Shown: positions 16,972-26,361, counted from the first letter of the stretch. The stretch is DNA of 64,000 nt from Paramagnetospirillum magnetotacticum MS-1 (GCF_000829825.1 NZ_JXSL01000030.1:689501-753500); one strand, 5' to 3'. Made by a program: numbers and translations. The notes: generated by a model from the letters alone, not told the origin.

Positions 16972-19638
16972 AAGAGGGACCAGCCGCACGGCCGAGACTT
17001 TCAGTTCGGGAATCTTGCCCACCGGGTCCAGTACCGGATTGGTCAGCCAATTGGCCGCCGCCTCGGTGAAGCAGAAGGGCAGGAACAAGGCCCCCGGCGA
17101 CAGCCTGGAATCCGCCGCAACCGCCGCCTCCACGCTGCCCCGTCGGCTTTCAAGGCGCACCCTTGCACCCTCGGTCAGGCCCAGCCGTTCCATGTCGGCC
17201 GGGCTGACATTGACGGCGGGCAAGCCCTGAAGACGGTCCAATACGCCCGACCGCCTCGTCATGGAGCCCGTATGCCAGTGCTCCAGCACTCTGCCCGTGG
17301 ACAGCACGAAGGGATAATCGGAATCCGGATTTTCCGCCGCAGACAGGCCCTTGGCCGGGACCAGCCGTGCCTTGCCGTCCTCTGTGGGAAAGCTCTCGCC
17401 GAACAAGATGGCCTTGCCGCCCGGCGTGGTGATGCCGCCCTCGGCATCCAGCCGCTTCCAGGTGATGCCCGACAACGAGCCCATCAGGCCGCACATCTCG
17501 TCGAACACCTCGTCCGGCCCGGTATAGGTCCAGTCCAGACCCAGGCGTTTGGCCATTTCCGTGATGATCCACAGATCGGGCCGCGCCTCGCCCGGCGGAT
17601 CGATCACCTGGCGCCCCATCTGAATATGGCGGTCCGTATTGGTGAAACTGCCGGTCTTCTCGAAGAAGCTGGACGCGGGCAGAACCACATCGGCCAGCAT
17701 GGCGGTTTCCGTTAGGAAAATATCCTGCACCACCAGATGATCCAGACCCGCCAGGGCCTCGCGGGCATGGGCGAGGTCGGGGTCGGACATGGCCGGATTC
17801 TCGCCCTCGATATACATACCGCGCAAGGTTCCGGCCGCCGCCGCATCCATCATTTCGACAACGGTAAGACCGGGATTGGGGTCGAGATCGACGCTCCAAC
17901 CGGCCTCGAACCGGCTTCGCGCCGCCTCGATCCCCACCCGTCCGTAATCGGGCAGCATCATGGGAATCAGCCCGGCATCCGAGGCGCCCTGGACATTATT
18001 TTGACCTCGTAACGGATGCAGGCCGCTGCCCTTCTTGCCCAGCTGACCACAGAGCAGGGCCAGGGCGATGAGAGCCCGCGAATTGTCGGTGCCGTGGCTG
18101 TGCTGCGACACGCCCATGCCCCACAAGATCATGGCGGATCCGGCCCGGGCATAGGCTCTGGCCACCATTCGTATGGTCCCGGCATCGATGCCGCAAAGCG
18201 GCGCCATGGCTTCGGGGGAATAGGACTTTAGATGTTCGGCCAGCTGGGCAAACCCGGTGGTGCGCGCCGCCACGAAGTCGCGGTCGTAGATCTCCTCGGC
18301 AACGATGGTGTGCAGCATGGCGTTCAAGAGCGCCACATCCGTACCGTTCTTGAATTTGAGATGATGGCTGGCGAAACGGGTCAGCGCCTGGCCCCTGGGA
18401 TCGAGGATCACCAGTTGCGCGCCCCGTTTTACCGCATTCTTGATGAAGCTGGCCGCCACCGGATGATTGGCCGAAGGATTGGCGCCGATCAGGATGATCA
18501 GATCGGCATTGGCCACCTCGGCCACCGGCGCGGTGACCGCGCCCGAACCGATGCCCTCCAGCAGCGCCGCCACCGAGGAGGCATGGCACAGCCGCGTACA
18601 GTGATCCACATTGTTGGTGCCGAAACCGGTGCGCACCAGCTTTTGGAACAGATAGGCCTCCTCGTTGGAGCCCTTGGCCGAGCCCAGCCCGGCCAGAGCC
18701 GATTTGGGCAGGCGTTTGAACCCTTGCGCCGCCCGATCCAGCGCCTCTTCCCAAGAGGCGGGGCGGAAATGGGTGAAGGGATCGGCGGGGTCGAGCGGCT
18801 CCTTGGGCACGCCGTCCTTTCGGATCAGCGGTACGGTCAGGCGCTGGGGATGGCGGGAATAATCAAAGCCGAAACGGCCCTTGACGCATAGGCGCTCGTG
18901 ATTGGCCTGACCGTCACGCCCCGTGGCGGCGATGATGGCATCGCCCGTCACATGATAGGTGAGCTGACATCCCACGCCGCAATAGGGGCACAGGCTGTCC
19001 ACCATCCGCTCCGCCCTGACCGGCCCACCCGCCAGAGCCAAGGCTCCGGTGGGGCAGGCCTGGACGCATTCGCCGCAGCCGACGCAGGAACTGGCCCCCA
19101 TGGGATCAGCAAAGTCGAAACTGATGCGGCTGTGCGCCCCCCGGCCACTCATGCCGATGACGTCGTTGACCTGAACATCGCGGCAGGCCCGAAGGCACAG
19201 CGCGCAGTGGATGCAGGCATCCAGGCGCACCGCCATGGCGGGGTGGGAGGTGTCGGGCGCGCAAGACGCCGTCCTGGGGGCGAAACGGCTTTGTTCCACC
19301 CCCACCGCCTTGGCCCAGCCGAGAAAGGCGGAGTCCAGGTCGGGCGAGACATGATCGGCCAGCAGCAGTTCGAAGACCAGTCGGCGGGACTTCTCCACCC
19401 GCTCGCCCCGGCTCTCCACCACCATGCCGGGGGTGGGAAGGCGTCGGCAAGACGCCACCAGGACGCGCTCGCCCTTGATTTCCACCACGCAGGCGCGGCA
19501 ATTGCCCTCTGGCTCGAAGCCCGGCCGGTCAGTGTGACAGAGATGAGGGATCGTGGTGCCTAAGCGCTTTGACACCTGCCAGATGGTCTCGCCCTCCTTG
19601 GCCTCGACCTCGGCGCCGTCCAGGACGAAGCGGATCAT
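16957..19638 (-). CDS. fdsA: NAD-dependent formate dehydrogenase, molybdenum/tungsten subunit (FdsA-like)
   Basis: 893 aa. N-terminal [2Fe-2S] region (CHTDRPGFEPEGNCRACV), then [4Fe-4S] motifs CIHCALCLRACRDV and CVGCGECVQACP, a Cys set CPYCGVGCQL near 228, and the bis-MGD domain. The metal-ligand segment is HCTRLCHASSVAALLEG, so the ligand is Cys rather than selenocysteine, with the family's following His and preceding Arg. The C-terminal cap (GRVLEHWHTGSMTRR) is complete. It oxidises formate to CO2, passing electrons to the fused NuoE/F subunit and NAD+. Co-location with boxC, which releases formate, supports that substrate. It overlaps its partner by 4 bp. No fdhD or other accessory gene is in the window. 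Confidence 0.9.
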   Translation of the reverse strand: MIRFVLDGAEVEAKEGETIWQVSKRLGTTIPHLCHTDRPGFEPEGNCRACVVEIKGERVLVASCRRLPTPGMVVESRGERVEKSRRLVFELLLADHVSPDLDSAFLGWAKAVGVEQSRFAPRTASCAPDTSHPAMAVRLDACIHCALCLRACRDVQVNDVIGMSGRGAHSRISFDFADPMGASSCVGCGECVQACPTGALALAGGPVRAERMVDSLCPYCGVGCQLTYHVTGDAIIAATGRDGQANHERLCVKGRFGFDYSRHPQRLTVPLIRKDGVPKEPLDPADPFTHFRPASWEEALDRAAQGFKRLPKSALAGLGSAKGSNEEAYLFQKLVRTGFGTNNVDHCTRLCHASSVAALLEGIGSGAVTAPVAEVANADLIILIGANPSANHPVAASFIKNAVKRGAQLVILDPRGQALTRFASHHLKFKNGTDVALLNAMLHTIVAEEIYDRDFVAARTTGFAQLAEHLKSYSPEAMAPLCGIDAGTIRMVARAYARAGSAMILWGMGVSQHSHGTDNSRALIALALLCGQLGKKGSGLHPLRGQNNVQGASDAGLIPMMLPDYGRVGIEAARSRFEAGWSVDLDPNPGLTVVEMMDAAAAGTLRGMYIEGENPAMSDPDLAHAREALAGLDHLVVQDIFLTETAMLADVVLPASSFFEKTGSFTNTDRHIQMGRQVIDPPGEARPDLWIITEMAKRLGLDWTYTGPDEVFDEMCGLMGSLSGITWKRLDAEGGITTPGGKAILFGESFPTEDGKARLVPAKGLSAAENPDSDYPFVLSTGRVLEHWHTGSMTRRSGVLDRLQGLPAVNVSPADMERLGLTEGARVRLESRRGSVEAAVAADSRLSPGALFLPFCFTEAAANWLTNPVLDPVGKIPELKVSAVRLVPLRHPG

Positions 19639-21170
19639 GTCACCACCTCGGGGAAATGGCGCAGCAGGCTCTGCCAGACATTGGGCGCCGCCTGGCCCAG
19701 GCCGCAGATGGAGGCGTCGCGCATCACCTGGGCCAGATCATTCAGCAGATCCTCGTCCCAGCGGGGGCTGGCCAACAGATCCGCCGCCTTGGCCGTTCCC
19801 ACCCGGCACGGCGTGCACTGGCCGCAACTTTCATGGGCGAAAAAGCGGGCGAGGTTCAGCGCATGCGCCCGAAGATCGTCCTCTTGCGAGAACACCACCA
19901 CCGCCGCCGAACCGATAAAGCCGCCATGCTCCTCGATGGCGCCGAAGGCCAGGGGCGGCGTGACATGGGCGGGCAGGAACCCGCCCGAGGCCCCGCCCGG
20001 CAGATAGGCGCGAAGCTGGTGCCCGTCCTCCATGCCGCCGCAGAATTCCTCGATCAGTTCGGTGATGGTGATGCCGTTGGGGGCGATCTTGACGCCGGGC
20101 AGGCGAACTCTTCCGGAAACGGAATAGGTGCGCAAGCCCCGGTGCCCGTTGCGGCCCTCATCGGTGAACAGCTCCGCCCCCTCGGCCAGGATGCGGCTTA
20201 CCCAATACAGGGTCTCGACGTTATTGACCACGGTGGGCCGCCCGAACAGTCCGACCTCGGCCACATAGGGCGGACGCTGGCGCGGCAGGCCGCGCTTGCC
20301 CTCCAGGCTTTCGATCAGCGCCGATTCCTCGCCACAGACATAGGCCCCGGCGCCGCGCCGCAGATGGACGGGCACCGAACCGGGCAAGGCCCGGATCAGG
20401 ACCGTCAGCAGCTTATGCAGGTCGGCATACTCGTCGCGCAGATAGAGATAGACCTCGTCCGCCTCCACCGCCCAGGCGGCGATCAGGGCGCCTTCCAGCA
20501 CGCGGGCGGCGTTGGTTTGCAGGAACCAGCGGTCCTTGAAAGTGCCGGGCTCGCCCTCATCGGCATTGACCACCACCAGCCGGGGACCGGGCCGGGCCGC
20601 CACGGCGCGCCACTTGCGCGCCGTGGGAAAGCCCGCGCCCCCCATGCCGCGCAGACCCGCCCGCTCCAACTCGGCCAGCACCTCGTCGCGAGGCAGCTCC
20701 CCCGACCGGCAGCGGGCGAGAACAGGGTAATCCTCGTGGAGGATCGCATCGGACACCACACCCTTACCCGGCAGGCTGGCCGGGGCGTGATCGCACAGCC
20801 CCATGCAAGGCGCCTCCTCGACCACGACACCCTCGGGCACTCGCTCCGGCATCCGCATGGCGCAGGCCGGGCCGGTACAGCGGCGTAAGACGGCCCCAGG
20901 CGCGGCCTCGTCGTCATCCAGCAGGCGGAAATGGGCATAGAAGCTGGCCACCTCCTGCACTTCGGCGGGACTAAGCCGCATCTCCTCGGCCAGAGCGGTA
21001 AGATGGCGGCGGAACAGCCCGCCGAAACGGTCCTGCAACGCGTGCAGATTCTCGATCAGCAGATCGCGGCGGCGGAAATCGTCGGGCAGCAGGGCCTCCA
21101 CTTCGGCCACGCATTCGGGCGAGGCGGCGGGGGGACCGAGACGGCGATGGGTGCGGGGGGTGGCGCTCAT
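19635..21170 (-). CDS. Fused NuoE/NuoF-type (FdsG-FdsB) diaphorase subunit of formate dehydrogenase
   Basis: 511 aa from the ATG at 21170; a GTG at 21179 lies inside the operator and is less likely. Residues about 20-145 are NuoE/FdsG-like: a helical bundle then thioredoxin-like [2Fe-2S] cysteines CTGPAC and CMGLC. The remainder is NuoF/FdsB: GLRGMGGAGFPTARKW (NADH/FMN), NADEGEPGTFKDR, GAGAYVCGEESALIES and the [4Fe-4S] motif ESCGQCTPCR with a later CGLG cysteine. It transfers electrons from FdsA to NAD+. Separate fdsG and fdsB genes are more usual in the Fds enzymes I know. No Shine-Dalgarno sequence is visible and a TATAGT lies just upstream, so translation may be leaderless. Confidence 0.88.
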   Translation of the reverse strand: MSATPRTHRRLGPPAASPECVAEVEALLPDDFRRRDLLIENLHALQDRFGGLFRRHLTALAEEMRLSPAEVQEVASFYAHFRLLDDDEAAPGAVLRRCTGPACAMRMPERVPEGVVVEEAPCMGLCDHAPASLPGKGVVSDAILHEDYPVLARCRSGELPRDEVLAELERAGLRGMGGAGFPTARKWRAVAARPGPRLVVVNADEGEPGTFKDRWFLQTNAARVLEGALIAAWAVEADEVYLYLRDEYADLHKLLTVLIRALPGSVPVHLRRGAGAYVCGEESALIESLEGKRGLPRQRPPYVAEVGLFGRPTVVNNVETLYWVSRILAEGAELFTDEGRNGHRGLRTYSVSGRVRLPGVKIAPNGITITELIEEFCGGMEDGHQLRAYLPGGASGGFLPAHVTPPLAFGAIEEHGGFIGSAAVVVFSQEDDLRAHALNLARFFAHESCGQCTPCRVGTAKAADLLASPRWDEDLLNDLAQVMRDASICGLGQAAPNVWQSLLRHFPEVVT

Positions 21171-21174
21171 GGAC

Positions 21175-21188
21175 TGCACTATAGTGCA
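21175..21188 (-). promoter_or_regulatory. Putative BoxR operator at the formate dehydrogenase start
   Basis: TGCACTATAGTGCA is a perfect 14-bp palindrome ending 4 bp before the ATG at 21170. TATAGT at 21183-21178 is placed so that transcription would begin at or next to the ATG. It is in the 31-bp gap after boxR, so read-through from boxR is also possible. Confidence 0.75.
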
Positions 21189-21201
21189 TCAGGCTGAAAA
21201 A

Positions 21202-22074
21202 TCACAGCCCCAGATGGGGGGCGCAAAGCCGCGATAATTCCTCGGTGCTGTCGGCGATACTGCGGCCCGACGTGTTGAGCACCGCGTCGGCCCGGCCATA
21301 GAGATGGCGCCGGGCATCGAGAATGGCCCGAAGGTCTTCCATGGCGGCCATTTGCTGCCCGGCGATGGGGCGCAGATCGCCCTGGCCCATGACGCGGCGC
21401 ATATGGTCCTCGGGCGTCGCCTGGACCCAGACGGTAAAGCACGACTGCAGCAGCAATTCGAAGGTTCTGGGCTCGGAGACCAGCGAGCCGCCCGCCTCCA
21501 GCACCATGGAGGGCTGAGCCTCCACCGTGTTCTCCAGGGCGGAATATTCCAGCTTGCGATAGCCCTTCTGACCGGTGGACAGCAAAATCTCGGTCATGTC
21601 CATGCCCGCCATCTGCTCGATCACCGAGGTGATGCGCACGAAGGGGGAGGCAAAACGCTCGGCCACCGCCTGGCCCAGCGTGGTCTTGCCCGCGCCCCGC
21701 AGGCCGATCAGCGCCACCCGGCGCTTGAGCTTCAGGCCGCGCTTGAAGTTCTGGCGCAGCAGGACATAAGCCTCGGATTGCTGATCGGGGTTCAGCTGAT
21801 CCAGGAACTTCTTGGCCAGCGGCAGATCGGGATGGCCGGTCTCGGATTCCGCCTCGATCAGGTCGGTGATGGCGGTATCCATGGCCTGGGCCAGCAGCCA
21901 CAGGATATTGACGCTGACATTGGCCTGGCCGCCCTCCAGTTGGGCGAGATAGCGCTCGGAAATACCGGCATGGCTGGACAGATCCTTGCGCGACATGCCG
22001 CGCCGGGCGCGGAATGCCTTGACCCGATCGCCCAACCGCCTGGAAAGAACGGCGAATTCCGCCTGTTCGACCAT
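21202..22074 (-). CDS. boxR: Benzoyl-CoA-responsive transcriptional regulator BoxR (XRE + shikimate-kinase-like)
   Basis: 290 aa. The N-terminus has an XRE/Cro-type helix-turn-helix (RKDLSSHAGISERYLAQLEG, about 29-48). A linker precedes a shikimate-kinase-like domain with Walker A GLRGAGKTT at 124-132. This is the BzdR/BoxR architecture; in Azoarcus these proteins repress benzoate genes and release DNA when benzoyl-CoA binds the kinase-like domain. A TGCA-N6-TGCA box 75 bp upstream of its ATG indicates autoregulation, and four further boxes lie before catabolic units. It is separated from the formate dehydrogenase genes by 31 bp. Confidence 0.93.
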   Translation of the reverse strand: MVEQAEFAVLSRRLGDRVKAFRARRGMSRKDLSSHAGISERYLAQLEGGQANVSVNILWLLAQAMDTAITDLIEAESETGHPDLPLAKKFLDQLNPDQQSEAYVLLRQNFKRGLKLKRRVALIGLRGAGKTTLGQAVAERFASPFVRITSVIEQMAGMDMTEILLSTGQKGYRKLEYSALENTVEAQPSMVLEAGGSLVSEPRTFELLLQSCFTVWVQATPEDHMRRVMGQGDLRPIAGQQMAAMEDLRAILDARRHLYGRADAVLNTSGRSIADSTEELSRLCAPHLGL

Positions 22075-22148
22075 GATCCCCCGTGCCCGAAATCCTGTTG
22101 CCCGGCAGTCAGTGAAGCACGGCTTTTCCCGATTGGCTAGCCCGGACC

Positions 22149-22162
22149 TGCACTATGGTGCA
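22149..22162 (-). promoter_or_regulatory. Putative BoxR operator upstream of boxR (autoregulation)
   Basis: TGCACTATGGTGCA, TGCA-N6-TGCA type, 75 bp before the boxR ATG and 11 bp from the 3' end of the ldcA-like gene. CATAGT on the coding strand could be the -10 element. No convincing -35 is seen at 16-18 bp. Confidence 0.65.
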
Positions 22163-22172
22163 CAAATAGCGT

Positions 22173-23018
22173 TCAAACCCGCCACAATCCAAACGGCACC
22201 ACCTTGTTGCCCACATCGTGGCCGATATCGGCGCGGCCCAGATAGGCGATGCCGGACCGTTTGCACCAGGCGCGCGCCACCTGTTCCTCGCTTTGTCCGA
22301 AATCGGGCTGGTTGGGCGGAATGTCGGAGCAGCGGCCCAGTTTCAGCCCGACCACACGGCGCAGGGCGGGATTGCTGGTCAGTTGGAAGAGATCGCGGTC
22401 GATGCGGTACATGTATTCCGACACTTCCTCGACCATCAGCACATGGTCCGACAGATCGGGCTGCCAGGGCGTGCCCAGCAGATGGCACAAAATGGTGAGA
22501 TTGAAAGCCGCCGCCGGAACTTCCGCCGACAGGGAGGGCTCCAACGCCTCGATCTTGCGCTCCACCAGGAAGGACAGGGCGCGGGCCACCGCCGCCTCTC
22601 CCCCCGGCCGGATGATGTCCACCGGCATGGGACCGTGGGCCAGATGATGAAAGCCGCGCCCGTAAAGCGCGCCCAGTAGCGAGCCTGCGTCGGAATAGCC
22701 CATATAGACCTTGCGCCGCGCCGCCTCGCTTAAGGACGGCAACAGCCCCTCGATCAGGCGGCAGGCGCCATAGCCGCCACGGGCGAACCACACAGCGTCC
22801 AGGCTGTCATCATTGGCGTATTGGACAAGCGCCCCGGTCCGCGCCTCGTCGTTTCCGGCGAAATGGCCCCAGGTCTCGAAGCATTGGGGGTGGAAGATCA
22901 GGTCCACCCGGCCATCGGGGTAAAGACGCTCCGCCAGGGCCGCCACCCGCCCGGAGATGTCGCGATCGATGGCCGTTCCCGGCGCGACGATGCCGATCCT
23001 GGTCTTGCCCACCGCCAT
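22173..23018 (-). CDS. ldcA: LD-carboxypeptidase (muramoyltetrapeptide carboxypeptidase)
   Basis: 281 aa, family S66. Conserved landmarks: IVAPGTAID at the N-terminus, WFARGGYGACRL near 77-88, nucleophile Ser109 in MGYSDAGSL, general-base Glu in LMVEEVSEY near 197-198, and His267 in IGHDVGNKVVPFG. LdcA removes the terminal D-Ala from L-Ala-D-Glu-mDAP-D-Ala in the cytoplasm so the tripeptide can be reused. It is divergent from a Mur-ligase gene 49 bp away that would use that tripeptide, which supports a shared recycling role. Confidence 0.88.
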   Translation of the reverse strand: MAVGKTRIGIVAPGTAIDRDISGRVAALAERLYPDGRVDLIFHPQCFETWGHFAGNDEARTGALVQYANDDSLDAVWFARGGYGACRLIEGLLPSLSEAARRKVYMGYSDAGSLLGALYGRGFHHLAHGPMPVDIIRPGGEAAVARALSFLVERKIEALEPSLSAEVPAAAFNLTILCHLLGTPWQPDLSDHVLMVEEVSEYMYRIDRDLFQLTSNPALRRVVGLKLGRCSDIPPNQPDFGQSEEQVARAWCKRSGIAYLGRADIGHDVGNKVVPFGLWRV

Positions 23019-23067
23019 CTACGTCGATCCCCTTGCCGTACCGGTCGGCGAATTGTAGCCTCCGCCC

Positions 23068-24486
23068 ATGGAGCGAGACACCCCCTATTTCTTTTGCGGC
23101 ATCGGCGGCAGCGGCATGCTTCCCCTGGCGCTGATCGTCCATGCCCGCGGCCACAAAGTGGCCGGGTCCGACCGATCCCTGGACCAGGGGCGCTTGGCGC
23201 CCAAATTCGAATATCTGCAAGGGTTAGGCATCCGCCTGTTCCCCCAGGATGGCAGCGGCATCACCGACCCGGCCCAGGTCCTGGTCACCTCGGCGGCGGT
23301 GGAAGACACGGTGCCCGACGTGGTGGCGGCCCGCGCGCAGGGCGCCCCCATGCTGACCCGGCCGCAATTGCTGGCCCGGTTGTTCAACGCCTCAACGCTT
23401 CCCATCGGCATCGCAGGCACCAGCGGCAAATCCACCACCACCGGCATGCTGGGATGGGTGTTAGAGCGATGCGGCCAGCGGCCCACGGTGATGAACGGCG
23501 CGGTGATGAAGAATTTCGTCCGCCCCGACTCGCCCTTTTCCAGCGCATTGGTGGGAGCGGGCCCGGCCTTCGTGGCCGAGGTGGACGAGAGCGACGGCTC
23601 CATCGCCAATTACACGCCCCAGATCGCCCTGGTGAACAATATCGCGCTCGACCACAAATCCATGGACGAGTTGCGCCGCCTGTTCGCCGACTTCACCGCC
23701 AAGGCGCGGATAGCGGTTCTCAATCTGGACAATGACGAGACGGCGGCCCTGGCCGCCACCTTGCCTGCCGACAGGCTGCGCACTTACAGCCTGAACGACA
23801 CGGGCGCCGATCTTCGGGCCGAGGACATCACGCCCGCCCCCGATGGCATCGGTTTCACGGCGCGAGAAAAGAATGGCCAAGCCGTAGCGGTCAAGCTGTT
23901 GGTCCCTGGTCGCCACAACGTCGCTAACGCCCTGGCCGCCCTGGCTGCCGCGCGGGCCGCCGGGCTTGGCCTGGAGGAGTCGGCAAGGGCGCTGGGCGAA
24001 TTTTCCGGCGTGCGCCGCCGCCTGGAGACCGTGGGCAGCAGGGGCGGCGTGACGGTCATCGACGACTTCGCCCACAACCCCGACAAGATCGCCGCAACCC
24101 TGGCCACCCTGCACGACTGGCCGGGACGCCTGCTGGTCATGTTCCAGCCCCATGGGTTCGGGCCGCTGCGCCTGATGAAGGACGAATTCGTCGCCTGCTT
24201 CGCCGGGAAGCTAGGGCCGGACGACGTTCTGATCATGCCCGACCCGGTCTATTTCGGCGGCACGGTCGACCGTTCGGTGACCAGCGATCATATCGCCGAA
24301 GCCGTCACTGCGCGGGGCCATAAGGCCCTGGCGATCCCCGAACGCGCCGCCTGCGGCGACGCCCTGGTCAAGATGGCCCGGCCCGGCGACCGCATCGTCA
24401 TCATGGGGGCCAGGGACGACACCCTTTCCCTCTTCGCCGAGGACATCCTCGGCCGTCTTCCTTCCATCGGGCTGGATCAATCATGA
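23068..24486 (+). CDS. mpl: Mur ligase family protein, MurC/Mpl-like (murein peptide ligase)
   Basis: 472 aa with the three Mur-ligase domains: Rossmann start [19 protein letters not shown]-binding GTSGKSTT at 117-124, [12 protein letters not shown] near 170, and C-terminal [15 protein letters not shown] plus [12 protein letters not shown]. Known Mpl attaches recycled L-Ala-gamma-D-Glu-mDAP to UDP-MurNAc. The P-loop reads GTSGKST rather than the GTHGKTT usual in MurC and Mpl, and the AHNPDK segment also deviates, so substrate use may differ. Pairing with the divergent LD-carboxypeptidase favours a recycling ligase over an essential MurC. It overlaps the next gene by 4 bp. Confidence 0.75.
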   Translation: MERDTPYFFCGIGGSGMLPLALIVHARGHKVAGSDRSLDQGRLAPKFEYLQGLGIRLFPQDGSGITDPAQVLVTSAAVEDTVPDVVAARAQGAPMLTRPQLLARLFNASTLPIGIAGTSGKSTTTGMLGWVLERCGQRPTVMNGAVMKNFVRPDSPFSSALVGAGPAFVAEVDESDGSIANYTPQIALVNNIALDHKSMDELRRLFADFTAKARIAVLNLDNDETAALAATLPADRLRTYSLNDTGADLRAEDITPAPDGIGFTAREKNGQAVAVKLLVPGRHNVANALAALAAARAAGLGLEESARALGEFSGVRRRLETVGSRGGVTVIDDFAHNPDKIAATLATLHDWPGRLLVMFQPHGFGPLRLMKDEFVACFAGKLGPDDVLIMPDPVYFGGTVDRSVTSDHIAEAVTARGHKALAIPERAACGDALVKMARPGDRIVIMGARDDTLSLFAEDILGRLPSIGLDQS

Positions 24487-26303
24487 GCATCGCCAAGATC
24501 GCGCCGCTCACCTTGGACACTCTGTCCGGGGTGGTCGTTTCTCCACTTCCCGTGATCACCGGGCTGGTGGTCATCACTGGCGGCGTCCTGTTGGGCCTCG
24601 GCCTGCTGCGCCGCGGCGACCCGGCTACCGCCTTCGCCGCTGGCATGGGGGCCTATGTCCTGTTGCTCACCGCTTTGGGCGTGGCGGGAATCAGCCTGAG
24701 GATCGGGATCGCGGCGGCCACAATCCTTGCCGCCGGAGCCGCCTGGGTCCGACGCGGGGAACTGGCCCATTGGGCCCGTCCGGCGGGAATCGGCCTGGCG
24801 CTGTTGTTGCCGCTGCTTTTGCTGCTGTCCGACCGGCATGGGTCGGAGTGGGACGAGTTCAGCCACTGGCTGCACGCCTTCCGGTATCTGGCCAGCTATC
24901 ACCAGCTTCCCGGCGGGCCGGATGCCCCGACCATCGCCAGTTGCTGCGCCGCCTATCCCTATGCCTGGCCCATGGTGGGCGAAGCGGCCATGGCCCTAAT
25001 CGGCTTTTCCGAGGCCATCCCGGCCTTGCTCAACACAATGGTGCTCGGCCTCTTCGCCATCCTTCTGGGAAAGCTGGCAGCCGAAGCGGCGGGCATCAAT
25101 CGCCCCGGCCCCGGCCTGTGGGCGACGGCCCTGCTGTTCGCCACGCTTTTATCGCCGTCCTTCGTGCCCAAGCTGGCCTTCTCGGCCTATGCCGATGTGA
25201 TCACCGCCTTCCTGGTCGCCACCCTGGTGGTCGCCGCCGAGCGGCTGAGCACCAAGGAGGATGGCGAGAGCAATTGGCGCTGGGGTCTGGCCTTCGGCCT
25301 GATCGGCGGGGCGCTTCTGGCGGTCAAGCCCGGTAATGCCGCGCTGTTCGGTTGCGCCTTCGGGGCGGCGGTGCTGATGACGGTGCGTAATCGGGGCCCG
25401 CGCGCCCTGCTCGGCCGGGAGTGGCTGCCCGCTTTGATCCTGCCCCTGCTCTGCGCCGGATTATGGCGCTGGCATGTGAGCCAATATCTCAGCGGCCAGG
25501 AAATGGGGGTCCGCCCCTTCGCCGATTGGAACATCCATCTGATCCCGGCCATCATTCAGGCCATGGGCAGCGTCGCCAGCCAGAAAGGCGGGCATTTCGG
25601 CCTGGGCCTTGCGGTATCGGCGTTCGGGCTGATGGGATTGATCCGCTGCCGCGACCGCCTGGACCGTCTGTCCGCCGTCGTCGGCATGCTGTTCGTGGGC
25701 TACAACCTGTTCCTGCTGACCACTTATGTGGCGGTATTCGGCGCCCAGGACGGCCTGAACGTCATGTCCTTCTGGCGCTACAATACCCATGTGGGGCTGG
25801 CGGTCACCCTGCCCGCCGCCATGCTGGCCGGGCGCTATCTGGGACGCTTTGCGGGGCGGACATGGATGAGGGGGCTGGGCATCGCCGCCGTCTTCCTGAC
25901 CCTGGCCGGACCCCTGGCCACCGCCTGGTATATCCGCTTCGACCTCGATCCCATGAAGATCCACTACCGCCAGACTCTGCGGCAATTGCCCGCCATGGTG
26001 CCGCCCACCGCCACCATCGAGGTGATGGACCCCCATGGCAGTGGCCTGTCCCAGGTGATGGCCATTTATGAGTGGAACGATCGCAAGCGTTTCAGCCGCG
26101 GCTTCTCCGCCTTCAGCGTCGCCGATCCCCTGGTCTGGCTGAACGGCGCCCCCACCGATTGGGCCATCGTTCTGTCAGGCCAGGAGCGGCTGAACCTGCC
26201 CGCGACCGAGGGCGCCTTGCTGGTGCACCGCGAGGGCAATAGCTGGCATGTGGCAGAGGCCTTCCCCTATCCCGGCCGCGTCATTCCCAAGCAATGGCCG
26301 TGA
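24483..26303 (+). CDS. Polytopic membrane protein, probable GT-C glycosyltransferase
   Basis: 606 aa with about ten to twelve hydrophobic segments over the first 480 residues and a soluble C-terminal domain of about 120 residues. An acidic motif in the first long loop ([19 protein letters not shown] near 118-136) resembles the Asp/Glu site of GT-C transferases that use lipid-phosphate sugars (ArnT, PMT). It overlaps the Mur-ligase gene by 4 bp, so it is co-expressed with it, and a strong terminator follows. Donor and acceptor are unknown; the GT-C call is inference from topology and motif. Confidence 0.65.
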   Translation: MSIAKIAPLTLDTLSGVVVSPLPVITGLVVITGGVLLGLGLLRRGDPATAFAAGMGAYVLLLTALGVAGISLRIGIAAATILAAGAAWVRRGELAHWARPAGIGLALLLPLLLLLSDRHGSEWDEFSHWLHAFRYLASYHQLPGGPDAPTIASCCAAYPYAWPMVGEAAMALIGFSEAIPALLNTMVLGLFAILLGKLAAEAAGINRPGPGLWATALLFATLLSPSFVPKLAFSAYADVITAFLVATLVVAAERLSTKEDGESNWRWGLAFGLIGGALLAVKPGNAALFGCAFGAAVLMTVRNRGPRALLGREWLPALILPLLCAGLWRWHVSQYLSGQEMGVRPFADWNIHLIPAIIQAMGSVASQKGGHFGLGLAVSAFGLMGLIRCRDRLDRLSAVVGMLFVGYNLFLLTTYVAVFGAQDGLNVMSFWRYNTHVGLAVTLPAAMLAGRYLGRFAGRTWMRGLGIAAVFLTLAGPLATAWYIRFDLDPMKIHYRQTLRQLPAMVPPTATIEVMDPHGSGLSQVMAIYEWNDRKRFSRGFSAFSVADPLVWLNGAPTDWAIVLSGQERLNLPATEGALLVHREGNSWHVAEAFPYPGRVIPKQWP

Positions 26304-26311
26304 AAATAAAG

Positions 26312-26341
26312 AAGGGCGGAACGGTTGCCCGTTCCGCCCTT
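26312..26341. terminator. Bidirectional intrinsic terminator between convergent genes
   Basis: AAGGGCGGAACG (26312-26323) pairs perfectly with CGTTCCGCCCTT (26330-26341), a 12-bp stem with a 6-base loop, followed by T-rich sequence on both strands. It lies 9 bp after the GT-C stop and 21 bp before the stop of the convergent DUF992 gene. Confidence 0.9.
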
Positions 26342-26361
26342 TCTCGTCGCGACGAAGAGCG

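Noticed and set aside
4558-22162. Looked for benzoate-CoA ligase, a benzoate transporter and korAB in the aromatic region
   Set aside because: No AMP-forming ligase or transporter motif is present. These steps must be encoded elsewhere.
22175-22200. -35 elements for the boxR promoter
   Set aside because: TTGAAC is only 13 bp from CATAGT; other hexamers at 16-18 bp do not match the consensus.
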